From the NCBI GenBank assembly GCA_905221605.1, contig CAJNDS010002775.1, positions 68,501 to 132,500 of the forward strand: a stretch of DNA of 64,000 bases, written 5' to 3'. Positions 24,601 to 36,600 of the stretch are shown here, in pieces (the first letter of the stretch is position 1; each line of letters starts with the position of its first letter). The notes beneath the pieces were generated by a model, which was given only the letters and a program-made list of their open reading frames with translations, searched no databases and had not been told where the DNA came from. This stretch comes from Symbiodinium natans (taxonomy: Eukaryota; Sar; Dinophyceae; Suessiales; Symbiodiniaceae). The position numbers and the translations under genes were made by a program.

Positions 24601-27600
24601 CTCCCCCTTTCGAACAGACAGGAACAAACGCTGCGAAAGGAACCCTACATGGCTCCCCTTCCTCGCAGCATCGCCTGAATCTCAAACCAGCGCCGGCCCC
24701 CTGCGCTGGGCCCCCCGGCCGAGGCCAACCTCGGAAAGACGAAGCGTCACTTCTTCGAGCTTGGAGCACTGGCTCAAGCCTTCGCCCACTGCGCGGGCTC
24801 CCTCGTCGCCTCAGGACACAAAAGAAATTGACAAGGGTGGAAGCGGAGGGGGATCTTCGGTGGACCTTGGAAAAGGGTCTCGAAAGCCATATGAGTCTCA
24901 TCGGGGCTTAGGGTGGAATTATCCTTCCACTGCACCAGACAATGCGTGCCAAAAGGGGCCGGGCGCGCCATGTTGAGTAAACCTGCGCATGAGCATGAGG
25001 CCTACGCTCGCGGACCAAGCGGCTTGGTGCTGCTGTGCTTTTTCTTACGCCCCTCAGGGGCAAATCGCTCTTTCCTCGAGAAAAGCTGTCAAATTCAGTC
25101 CGGCCCTGGAATGAAGCAAGCCTTGGGACCCTTGAAATTTCCAAGCTTTCTGCCTGACCAGTTTGGGCGAAAACGATTCACAAGCACCATGAAGGTGGGA
25201 ACATTTTGAAGAGCCCTGAACATCCCGGCACTACATCAGCTAATTCATTTCTCAATTTCACAAATCACAGACAGAGCATGCCACAGAAACCCAAACCCCA
25301 AACAAATGTGCGAGACTGGAGAAACCCAACCACTCAAGAGCTCAGCGCGCAAAGCCGTCCGCGCGCACGGAGTCAAGAACATCAATAGCTCGAACTAATC
25401 CCCATCCAAGCCCAGTCGCAACTACAGACCCCTGAAATTCAACATCGCAGGCAATGCCATTTTTCACTTCATGATTTAAAAAAGTTAAAAGCCTGAAGGA
25501 AGCGAGCTGCCAGCTAAAGGAAGGAGCCGTCAGCTCAAGAGCAAAACGAGATTCTTCAGAAAAGGCGAGGGGGGGGCACAGACGCGTCAAGTGGGCCGGC
25601 CTTGGTTGCGATGTTGGGTTTTGAGGCCGTGGGTTGAACTGGAACAGCAAACCCAAACCCATCAAGGTAACCCATGAACCTATCATATACCCCAAGCCAC
25701 ATCGCACGGAGGCTGCCATCTTGCAGCCGAAGCCCCCAAAAACAAAACATCGGCAGATATAGAGCCCCGAGAAACCTCCTTGAAGAGGCCGACCAGCCTC
25801 GCGACCCCTGGCACCCATCTGGGAATCCGGGCCAAGCTGGTTGCTTGCGAGGGCAAGGACCATGTTCCGAAGCTCCGAGAGCTGGCGGAGCCCGCCGGCC
25901 AGAGCTCGCGCCCCTTCCGGGCCTCAAGAAAATCACACAGGGTTGTCTGGCGAGGCAAGGGCAAGGGTCATTGCGGCCGGGGCCTTGCAATGACCAGTTT
26001 GTGGAAAAAATCGATTCACGAGCCTTGCTATAGTCATGCAGAGCACACAGCAACATCCCTGCAAGGTATCAGCTAGTCAGTCGGGTTCGCAGGTGACAGA
26101 TCATGCCGCTGAAGCCCAAACTAACAAACTTGTGCAAAGCTGGAAAAACCAACCGCCCAGTTCATCTGATTTGACCGCTCACAAGAGTGTGCACGTGCGC
26201 CTAATCAAGAACTGTAACAATACTGAGCCCACCCAAGCCCAGCCGCAACCAGAAACCTGAAGTTCATCATCGAAAAAACGGGGCCGATTCAAATCTTCCG
26301 GAGTCAGGCTGCGCAACATCGGGCTGAGGCGGCTAGCTGCGGAGCTGCAGGTGCAGACCATTTTCTGCTTCAGAATTTCAGATCCAGCTGGATGTACGGC
26401 GTGCCCCCAAACGGAGCTGCCCAAAACCCGGAATCCCGAAACGAAGCCCCGAAGTTCTGAAGAACCACCTCTTCGTCTGGCTCTCGTGGCTGCGAGGCAT
26501 GCCTCTCCCCCTTTGGAACAGACATGAACAAACGCTGCTTAAAGCAACCCTACATGGCTCCCCTTCCTCGCAGCATCGCCTGAATCTCAAACCAGCGCCG
26601 GCCCCCTGCGCTGGGCCCCCCGGCCGAAACCAGTAACCTGAAGATCAAGCTTCACTTCTTCGAGCTTGGAGCACTGGCTCAAGCCTTCGCCCAGTGCGCG
26701 GGCTCCCTCGTCGCCTCAGGACAAAAAATAAGTTGACAAGGGGGAAGCGGAGGGGGATCTTCGGTGGGCGAAAACGATTCACAAGCACCATGAAGGTGGG
26801 AACATGTTGAAGAGCCCAGAACGTCCCGGCACTACATCAGCTAATTCATTTCTCAATTTCACAAATCACAGACAGAGCATGCCACAGAAACCCAACCCCC
26901 AAAACAAATGTGCGATACAAGAAAAACCCAACCGCTCAGAGCTCAGCGCGAGTTCATCTGATGGTTATAAGGCGCGCAACGCCGTCCGCGCGCACGGAGT
27001 CAAGAACATACATAGCTCGAACTGATCCCCATCCAAGCCCAGTCGCAACCACAGACCCCTGAAATTCAACATCGCAGGCTATGCCATTTTTCACTTTATG
27101 ATTAAAAAAACTAAAAGCCTCAAGGAAGCGATCTGCCAGCTAAAGGAAGGAGCCGTCAGCTCAAGAGCAAACCGAGATTCTTCAGGGAAGGCGAGGGGGC
27201 ACAGGGCACAGACGCGTCAAGTGGCCCGGTTCATGGAGCCTTGCAGTATGCGGAGTCTAAGTTTGTGGGCAAAAAGCCTTTTCTTGCACCAAAACACAGC
27301 AGTTGTCGGAAGCTGGCTTCGCAGAGTTGGACGGTTAAGCATGTTGGGTCTCCAGGCCCTGGGTTGAACTGGAACAGCAAACCCAAACCCATCAAGGCAA
27401 CCCATGAATCTATCATATATCCCACGCCACATCGCGCGGAGGCTGCCGTCTTGCAGCCGAAGCCCCCAGAAACAAAACATCGGCAGATACAGAGAGCCTC
27501 GCGCTCCTGGCACCCATCTGGGAATCCGGGCCAAGCTGGTTGCTTGCGAGGTCAAGGACCATCTTCCGAAGCTCCGAGAGCTGGCGGAGCCCGCCGGCCA

Positions 27601-30600
27601 GAGCTTGCGCCCCTTCCGGGCCTCACCAGAAAATCACACAGGGTTGTCTGGCGAGGCAAGGGCAAGGGTCATTACCACCGGGGCCTTGCAATGACCAGTT
27701 TGTGGAAAAAATCGATTCACGAGCCTTGCTATAGTCATGCAGAGCACATAGCAACATCCCTGCAAGGCATCAGCTAGTCAGTCGGGTTCGCAGGTGACAG
27801 ACAGATCATGCCGCTGAAGCCCAAACTCACAAACTTGTGCAAAGCTGGAAAAGCCAACCGCCCAGTTCATCTGATTTGACCGGTCACAAGAGTGTGCACG
27901 TGCGCCGAATCAAGAACTGTAACTATACTGAGCCCACCCAAGCCCAGCCGCAACCAGAAACCTGAAGTTCACCATCGAAAAAACGGGGCCGATTCAAATC
28001 TTCCGAAGTCAGGCTGCGCAACATCGGGCTGAGGCGGCTAGCTGCGGAGCTGCAGGTGCAGACCATTTTCTGCTTCAGAATTTCAGATCCAGCTAGATGT
28101 AAGGCGTGCCCCCAAACGGAGCTGCCCAAAACCCGGAATCCCGAAACGAAGCCCCGAAGTTCTGAAGAACCACCTCTTCGTCTGGCTCTCGTGGCTGCGA
28201 GGCATGCCTCTCCCCCTTTGGAACAGACACGAACAGACATGAACAAACGCTGCTTTAAGCAACCCTATATGGCTCCCCCTCCAAACTCCCAGGCTGCTGC
28301 GAAATCGCGGCATCGCCTGAAGGCGCCTGAATCTCAAACCAGCGCCGGCCCCCTGTGCTGGGCCCCCCGGCCGAGGTCAACCTCGGAAAGATGAAGCGTC
28401 ACTTCTTCGAGCTTGGAGCACTGGCTCAAGCCTTCGCCCAGTGCGCGGGCTCCCTCGTCGCCTCAGGAAAAAAATAAGTTGACAAGGGGGGAAGCCGAGG
28501 GGGATCTTCGGTGGGCGAAAACGATTCACAAGCACCATGAAGGTGGGAACATTTTGAAAAGCCCAGAACATCCCGGCACTACATCAGCTAATTCATTTCT
28601 CAATTTCACAAAGCACAGACAGAGCATGCCACAGAAACCCAAACCCCAAAACAAATGTGCGATACAAGAAAAACCCAAGCCGTCAAGAGCTCAGCGCGAG
28701 TTCATCTGATTGTTATAAGGCGCGCAACGCCGTCCGTGCTCACGGAGTCAAGAACATAAATAGCTCGAACTGATCCCCATCCAAGCCCAATCCCTGAAAT
28801 TCAACATCGCAGGCTATGTCATTTTTCACTTCATGATTTATCAAGCCTCAAGGAAGCGATCTGCCAGCTAAAGGAAGGAGCCATTACTCAAAGCGATCTG
28901 CCAGCTAAAGGAAGGAGCCGTCAGCTCAAGAGCAAACCGAGATTCTTCAGGGAAGGCGGGGGGGCACAGACGCGTCAAGTGGGCCGGTTCATGGAGCCTT
29001 GCAGTATGCGGAGTCTAAGTTTGTGGCCAAAAACCTTTTTCTTGCACCAAAACAAACAGGAGTTGTCGGAAGCTGGCTTCGCAGAGTTGGACGGTTAAGC
29101 ATGTTGGGTCTCCAGGCCCTGGGTTGAACTGGAACAAGAAACCCAAACCCATCAAGGCAACCCATGAATCTATCATATACGCCAAGCCACATCGCACGGA
29201 GGCTGCCATCTTGCAGCCGAAGTCCCCAGAAACACAAAACATCGGCAGATATAGAGCCCCGAGAAACCTCCTTGAAAAGGCCGACCAGCCTCGCGACCCC
29301 TGGCACCCATCTGGGAATCCGGGCCAAGCTGTTTGCCGCTGAGGAGGAGGTCCATCTTCCGAAGCTCCGAGAGCTGGCGGAGCCCGCCGGTCAGAGCTCG
29401 CGCCCCTTCCGGGCCTCCAGAAAATCACACACGGTTGTCTGGCGCGGCAAGGGCAAGGGTCATTGCGGCCGGGGACTTGCAATGACCAGCTTGTGGAAAA
29501 ATCGATTCACGAGCCTTGCTATAGTCATGCAGAGCACACGGCAACATCCCTGCAAGGCATCAGCTAGTCAGTCGGGCTCGCAGGTGACAGACAGATCATG
29601 CCGCTGAAGCCCAAACTCAAAAACTTGTGCGAAGCTGGAAAAACCAACCGCCCAGTTCATCTGATTTGACCGGTCACAAGAGTGTGCACGTGCGCCTAAT
29701 CAAGAACTGTAACTATACTGAGCCCACCCAAGCCCAGCCGCAACCACAAACCTGAAGTTCATCATCGAAAAAACGGGGCCGATTCAAACCTTCCGGAGTC
29801 AGGCTGCGCAACATCGGGCTGAGGCGGCTAGCTGCGGAGCTGCAGGTGCAGACCATTTTCTGCTTCAGAATTTCAGATCCAGCTAGATGTAAGGCGTGCC
29901 CCCAAACGGAGCTGCCCAAAACCCGGAATCCCGAAACGAAGCCCCGAAGTTCTGAAGAACCACCTCTTCGTCTGGCTCTCGTGGCTGCGAGGCATGCCTT
30001 GTCTCCTTTGGAACAAACAAACGCTGCTTAAAGCAACCCTGTATGGTCCCCTTCCTCCCAGCATCGCCTGAATCTCAAACCAGCGCCGGCCCCCTGCGCT
30101 GGGCCCCCCGGCCCAAACCAGTACTCTGAAGATAAAGCGTCACTTCTTCGAGCTTGGAGCACTGGCTCAAGCCTTCGCCCAGTGCGCGGGCTCCCTCGTC
30201 GCCTCAGGACACAAAAGAAGTTGACAAGGGGGGAAGGGAGGGGGATCTTCGGTGGACCTTGGAAAAGGGTCTTGAACGCCAGCTGGTTTCATCGGGGGGG
30301 GGGGGGGGGGATGACGTGGGATCAGTTGCGCTCGAGGTAGTCCCAAGCCGCGTGCTCCTAGCAAAAACTGCCCATGATTATCTTTCCACTACATCAGACA
30401 ATGCGTGCCAAAAGGGGCCGGACGCGCCATGTTGAGTAAACCTGCACATGAGCATGAGGCCTACGCTCGCGACCCAAGCGGCTTGGTCCTGCTGTGCTGT
30501 TTCTTACGCCCCTCAGGGGCAAATCGCTCTTTCCTCGAGAAAAGCTGTCAAACTCAGTCCGGCCCTGGAATGAAGCAAGCCTTGGGACCCTTGAGATTTC

Positions 30601-33600
30601 CAAGCTTTCTGCCTGACCAGTTTGGGCGAAAACGATTCACAAGCACCATGAAGGTGGGAACATTTTGAAGAGCCCAGAACATCCCGGCACTACATCAGCT
30701 AATTCATTTCTCAATTTCACAAATCACAGACAGAGCATGCCACAGAAACCCAAACCCCAAAACAAATGTGCGAGACTGGAAAAACCCAACCACTCAAGAG
30801 CTCAGGGCGAGTTCATCTGATGGTTATAAGGCGCCCAACGCCGTCCGCTCGCACGGAATCAAGAACATACATAGCTCGAACTGGTCCCCATCCAAGCCCA
30901 GTCGCAACCACAGACCCCTGAAATTCAACATCGCAGGCTATGCCATTTTTCACTTTATGATTAAAAAAACTAAAAGCCTCAAGGAAGCGATCTGCCAGCT
31001 AAAGGAAGGAGCCGTCAGCTCAAGAGCAAACCGAGATTCTTCAGGGAAGGCGAGGGGGCACAGGGCACAGACGCGTCAAGTGGCCCGGTTCATGGAGCCT
31101 TGCAGTATGCGGAGCCTAAGTTTGTGGGCAAAAAGCCTTTTCTTGCACCAAAACACAGCAGTTGTCGGAAGCTGGCTTCGCAGAGTTGGACGGTTAAGCA
31201 TGTTGGGTCTCCAGGCCCTGGGTTGAACTGGAACAAGAAACCCAAACCCATCAAGGCAACCCATGAATCTATCATATACCCCAAACCACATGGCGCGGAG
31301 GCTGCCATCTTCACCGGAACAAAACATCGGCAGATATAGAGCCCCGAGAAACCTCCTTGAAAAGGCCGACCAGCCTCGCGACCCCTGGCACCCATCTGGG
31401 AATCCGGGCCAAGCTGTTTGCCGCTGAGGAGGAGGTCCATCTTCCGAAGCTCCGAGAGCTGGCGGAGCCCGCCGGTCAGAGCTCGCGCCCCTTCCGGGCC
31501 TCCAGAAAATCACACAGGGTTGTCTGGCGAGGCAAGGGCAAGGGTCATTACCACCGGGGCCTTGCAATGACCAGTTTGTGGAAAAAATCGATTCAAGAAC
31601 CTTGCTATAGTCATGCAGAGCACATAGCAACATCCCTGCAAGGCATCAGCTAGTCAGTCGGGTTCGCAGGTGACAGACAGATCATGCCGCTGAAGCCCAA
31701 ACTCACAAACTTGTGCAAAGCTGGAAAAGCCAACCGCCCAGTTCATCTGATTTGACCGGTCACAAGAGTGTGCACGTGCGCCTAATCAAGAGCTGTAACT
31801 ATACTGAGCCCACCCAAGCCCAGCTTCAACCCGAAACCTGAAGTTCATCATCGGAAAACACGGGGCCGATTCAAACCTTCCGGAGTCAGGCAGCGCAACA
31901 TCGGGCTGAGGCGGCTAGCTGCGGAGCTGCAGGTGCAGACCATGTTCTGCTTCAGAATTTCAGATCCAGCTAGATGTAAGGCGTGCCCCCAAACGGAGCT
32001 GCCCAAAACCCGGAATCCCGGAACGAAGAACCCGAAGTTCTGAAGAACCACCTCTTCGTCTGGCTCTCGTGGCTGCGAGGCATGCCTTTTCTCCTTTGGA
32101 AGAGACATGAACAAACGCTGCTTAAAGCAACCCTATATGGCTCCCCCTCCTCGCAGACTCGCAGCATCGCCTGAATCTCAAACCAGCGCCGGCCCCCTGC
32201 GCTGGGCCCCCCGGCCGAGGCCAACCGCGTAAAGATGAAGCGTCACCTCTTCGAGCTTGGAGCACTGGCTCAAGCCTTCGCCCACTGCGCGGGCTCCCTC
32301 GTCGCCTCAGGACAAAGCAGAAGTTGAAAAGGGGGGGGGGGAGGCAGAGGAGGATCTTCGGTGGACCTTGAGTAAAGGGTCTCGAAGCCAGTTGGTCCCA
32401 TCGGGGCTTGGGGGATGACATGGGATCACAGTTGTGGTAAACTGCCCATGATTCTCTTTCCAAGACAACACACAGCGCGTGCCAAAAAACACGGATGCAC
32501 CCACACAAGACCTCAGTGCCTGAACCCTGATGCTGTTGGGGGAGTTGCCTCATGGACATGTTGAAGCGAGTGCCTTGGAGTAAGCCTGCACATGAGCATG
32601 AGGCCTACGCTCGCGGCCCAAGCGGCTTGGTGCTGCTGTGCTTTTTCTTACGTCTTTCAGGGGCAAATCGCTCTTTCCTCGAGAAAAGCTGTCAAACGCA
32701 GCCCGGCCCTGGAATGCCAGAAACAAACCCTTGGGACCCTTAAAACTTCCAAGCTTTCTGGCTCAGGCTCATGACGGTCTGAGGCTTGCACTGACCAGTT
32801 TGGGCGAAAACGATTCACAAGCACCATGAAGGTGGGAACATTTTGAAGAGCCCAGAACATCCCGGCACTGCATCAGCTAATTCATTTGTCGGTTTCAAAG
32901 GTCACAGACAGAGCATGCCACCAGAAACCCAAACCCCAAAACAGATGTGCGACTGGAAAAACCCAACCGCTCAAGAGCTCAGCGCGAGTTCATCTGATTG
33001 TCATAAGGCGCGCAACGCCGTCCGCACGCACGGAGTCAAGAACATAAATCGCTCGAACTGATCCCCATCCAAGCCCAGTCGCAACCGCAGACCCCTGAAA
33101 TTCAACATCGCAGGCTATGCCATTTTTCACTTTATGATTATAAAAAAAACTAAAAGCCTCAAAGAAGCGATCTGCCAGCTAAAGGAAGGAGCCATCACTC
33201 AAAGCGATCTGCCAGCTAAAGGAAGGAGCCATCAGCTCAAGAGCAAAGCGAGATTCTTCAGGGAAGGCGAGGGGGGGGCACAGACGCGTCAAGTGGCCCG
33301 GTTCATGGAGCCTTGCAGTATGCGGAGTCTAAGTTTGTGGGCAAAAACCTTTTTCTTGCACCAAAAAACAGGAGTTGCCGGAAGCTGGCTTCGCAGAGTT
33401 GGACGGTTAAGCATGTTGGGTCTCCAGGCCCTGGGTTGAACTGGAACAGCAAACCCAAACCCATCAAGGCAACCCATGAATCTATCAGATATCCCAAGCC
33501 ACATGGCGCGGAGGCTGCCATCTTGATGCCGAAGTCACCAGAAACAAAACATCGGCAGATATAGAGCAGAAACCTCCTTGAAAAGGCCGACCAGCCTCGC

Positions 33601-36600
33601 GACCCCTGGCACCCATCTGGGAATCCGGGCCAAGCTGGTTGCTGTCGAGGCCAAGGACCATCTTCCGAAGCTCCGAGAGCTGGCGGAGCCCGCCGGCCAG
33701 AGCTCGCGCCCCTTCCGGGCCTCCAGAAAATCACACAGGGTTGTCTGGCGAGGCAAGGGCAAGGGTCATTACCACCGGGGCCTTGCAATGACCAGTTTGT
33801 GGAAAAAATCGATTCACGAGCCTTGCTATAGTCATGCAGAGCACATAGCAACATCCCTGCAAGGCATCAGCTAGTCAGTCGGGTTCGCAGGTGACAGACA
33901 GATCATGCCGCTGAAGCCCAAACTCACAAACTTGTGCAAAGCTGGAAAAGCCAACCGCCCAGTTCATCTGATTTGACCGGTCACAAGAGAATGCACGTGC
34001 GCCTAATCAAGAACTGTAACTATACTGAGCCCACCCAAGCCCAGCCGCAACCAGAAACCTGAAGTTCACCATCGAAAAAACGGGGCCGATTCAAATCTTC
34101 CGAAGTCAGGCTGCGCAACATCGGGCTGAGGCGGCTAGCTGCGGAGCTGCAGGTGCAGACCATTTTCTGCTTCAGAAGTTCAGATCCAGCTAGATGTAAG
34201 GCGTGCCCCCAAACGGAGCTGCCCAAAACCCGGAATCCCGAAACGAAGCCCCGAAGTTCTGAAGAACCACCTCTTCGTCTGGCTCTCGTGGCTGCGAGGC
34301 ATGCCTTTTCTCCTTTGGAACAGACATGAACAAACGCTGCTTAAAGTAACCCTTTATGGCTCCCCCTCCAAACTCCCGGGCTGCTGCGAAATCGCGGCAT
34401 CGCCTGAAGGCGCCTGAATCTCAAACCAGCGCCGGACCCCTGCGCTTGGCCTCCCGGCCGTTCCCAGTAAGCTGAAGATCAAGCGTCACTTCTTCGAGCT
34501 TGGAGCACTGGCTCAAGCCTTCGCCCACTGCGCGGGCTCCCTCGTCGCCTCAGGACACAAAATAAGTTGACAAGGGTGGAAGCGGAGGGGGATCTTCGGT
34601 GGACCTTGGAAAAGGGTCTCGAAAGCCATATGAGTCTCATCGGGGCTTGGGGGGGAATTATCTTTCCACTGCACCAGACAATGCGTGCCAAAAGGGCGGG
34701 CGCGCCATGTTGAGTAAACCTGCACATGCGCATGAGACCTACGCTCGCGGCCCAAGCGGCTTGGTGCTGCTGTTTTCTTACGGTTCTCAGGGGCAAATCG
34801 CTCTTTCCTCGAGACAAGCTGTCAAACTCAGTCGGGCCCTGGAATGAAACAAACCTTGGGACCCTTGAAACTTCCAAGCTTTCTGCCTGACCAGTTTGGG
34901 CGAAAACGATTCACAACACCATCAAGGTGGGAACATTTTGAAGAGCCCAGAACATCCCGGCACTACATCAGCTAGTTCATTTGTCGGTTTCACAGGTCAC
35001 AGACAGAGCATGCCACAGAAACCCAAACCCCAAAACAAATGTGCGATACAAGAAAAACCCAACCGCTCAAGAGCTCAGCGCGAGTTCATCTGATTGTTAT
35101 AAGGCGCGCAACGCCGTCCGCGCGCACGGAGTCAAGAACATAAATAGCTCGAACTGATCCCCATCCAAGCCCAATCGCAACCGCAGACCCCTGAAATTCA
35201 ACATCGCAGGCTATGCCTTCTTTCACTTCATGGTTTAAAAAATTTAAAAGCCTCAAGGAAGCGATCTGCCAGCTAAAGGAAGGAGCCATCAGCTCAAGAG
35301 CAAAACGAGATTCTTCAGGGAAGGCGGGGGGGGCACAGACGCGTCAAGTGGGCCGGTTCATGGAGCCTTGCAGTATGCGGAGTCTAAGTTTGTGGGCAAA
35401 AAGCCTTTTTCTTGCAGCACAAGAACAGGAGTTGTCGGAAGCTGGCTTCGCAGAGTTCGGACGGTTGCGCATGTTGGGTCTCCAGGCCCTGGGTTGAACT
35501 GGAACAACAAACCCAGACCCATCAAGGCAACCCATGAATCTATCATATACCCCAAGCCACATGGCGCGGATGCCATCTTGCAGCCGAAGTCACCAGAAAC
35601 AAAACATCGGCAGATATAGAGCAGAAACCTCCTTGAAAAGGCCGACCAGCCTCGCGACCCCTGGCACCCATCTGGGAATCCGGGCCAAGCGGGTTGCCTC
35701 TGAGGTCAAGGTCCATCTTCCGAAGCTCCGAGAGCTGGCGGAGCCCGCCGGCCAGGGCTTGCGCCCCTTCCCGGCCTCTCCAGAAAATCAAAAAAGGTTG
35801 TGGTTGTGAATTGTGCGATCTGATGGCGAGGCAGGCCTACGGAAACTCAAACCTTGAGGGAAGTGTCCCCTGGAAAAAAGCCAAACAGCTGGCACTACTC
35901 CTTCTGCAAGTGACCCCTCCCTCCGCCCCCCAAGCACAAAGGAAGTGTGGCCTCTCCTCAAACGCCAGGTCACGAGTGCGTGGAATCACAAAACAGAGAG
36001 CTAGGTGCACCCCAATATCTATCGAAACCCGTCAGAAATCCAAACCCCTGTGCAACTGCACCCCTTGCAGCTTCATCCCCAGATCGAAGGAAATTGTTGC
36101 TTGTTGTTCTCTTCGGCTTCTGTATCGTGCGTTTGTAGGGGTGGACCTGGAACTAAGATGCCCTCTGAGTCCCTGCAACGACCCTGTGCCTGTCGTAATG
36201 CTTGACAGGGTTCAGGTCGGTACTCAGCTCTCCCTTCTTCCTTGGCCCCCCGACCGATGCCGTTGTTCGCCAAGCCCAGGACCAGCTCGCGGAGGCCGGC
36301 GAGGCGCCCGAGCGCCGAGGCCAGGCCTTTGGCGCCGGCGTCGCCTGCGCTTTTGCAGCCCCTCCCCCAAAAAGCAAGCTCTCCCGCAGCGGCTCAGTGC
36401 GCGACCGATGCCCAAACCACCGCTGTCGGGCAGCCGAAGCCGCAGCGTCTCGAGGCCGCCGAGGAGTCCTGCGCTGGGGTCCCCAAACACAGAAACGCAC
36501 ACCACGGAAGGCGCAGGCGCAGGAATCATAAGTGAATGGAAAATGTGCCAAGGTAAACCGGGCAGAAGCTCCTTCGAAGCTCTCTGCGTCCGCGGGCGCC

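Larger units (their letters stand above)
21960..35785 (-). repeat. Tandem array of LRR-exon cassettes (7 units of about 1.7-2.2 kb)
   Basis: The landmark around GGGAATCCGGGCCAAGCTGG recurs at about 21.98, 23.92, 25.82, 27.52, 29.31, 31.40, 33.62 and 35.67 kb, giving spacings from 1.7 to 2.2 kb. Units share introns and exons and differ by block indels (some lack the segment carrying ATGTTGAGTAAACCTGCACA). Each unit holds one LRR exon of type a (EGARAVGEGLSQCSKLEEV) and one of type b (EGARALAGGLRQLSELRKM). All 15 LRR exons are open in the same frame. The left window edge (about 60-400) is another piece of the same unit, belonging to copy A. Confidence 0.88.
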
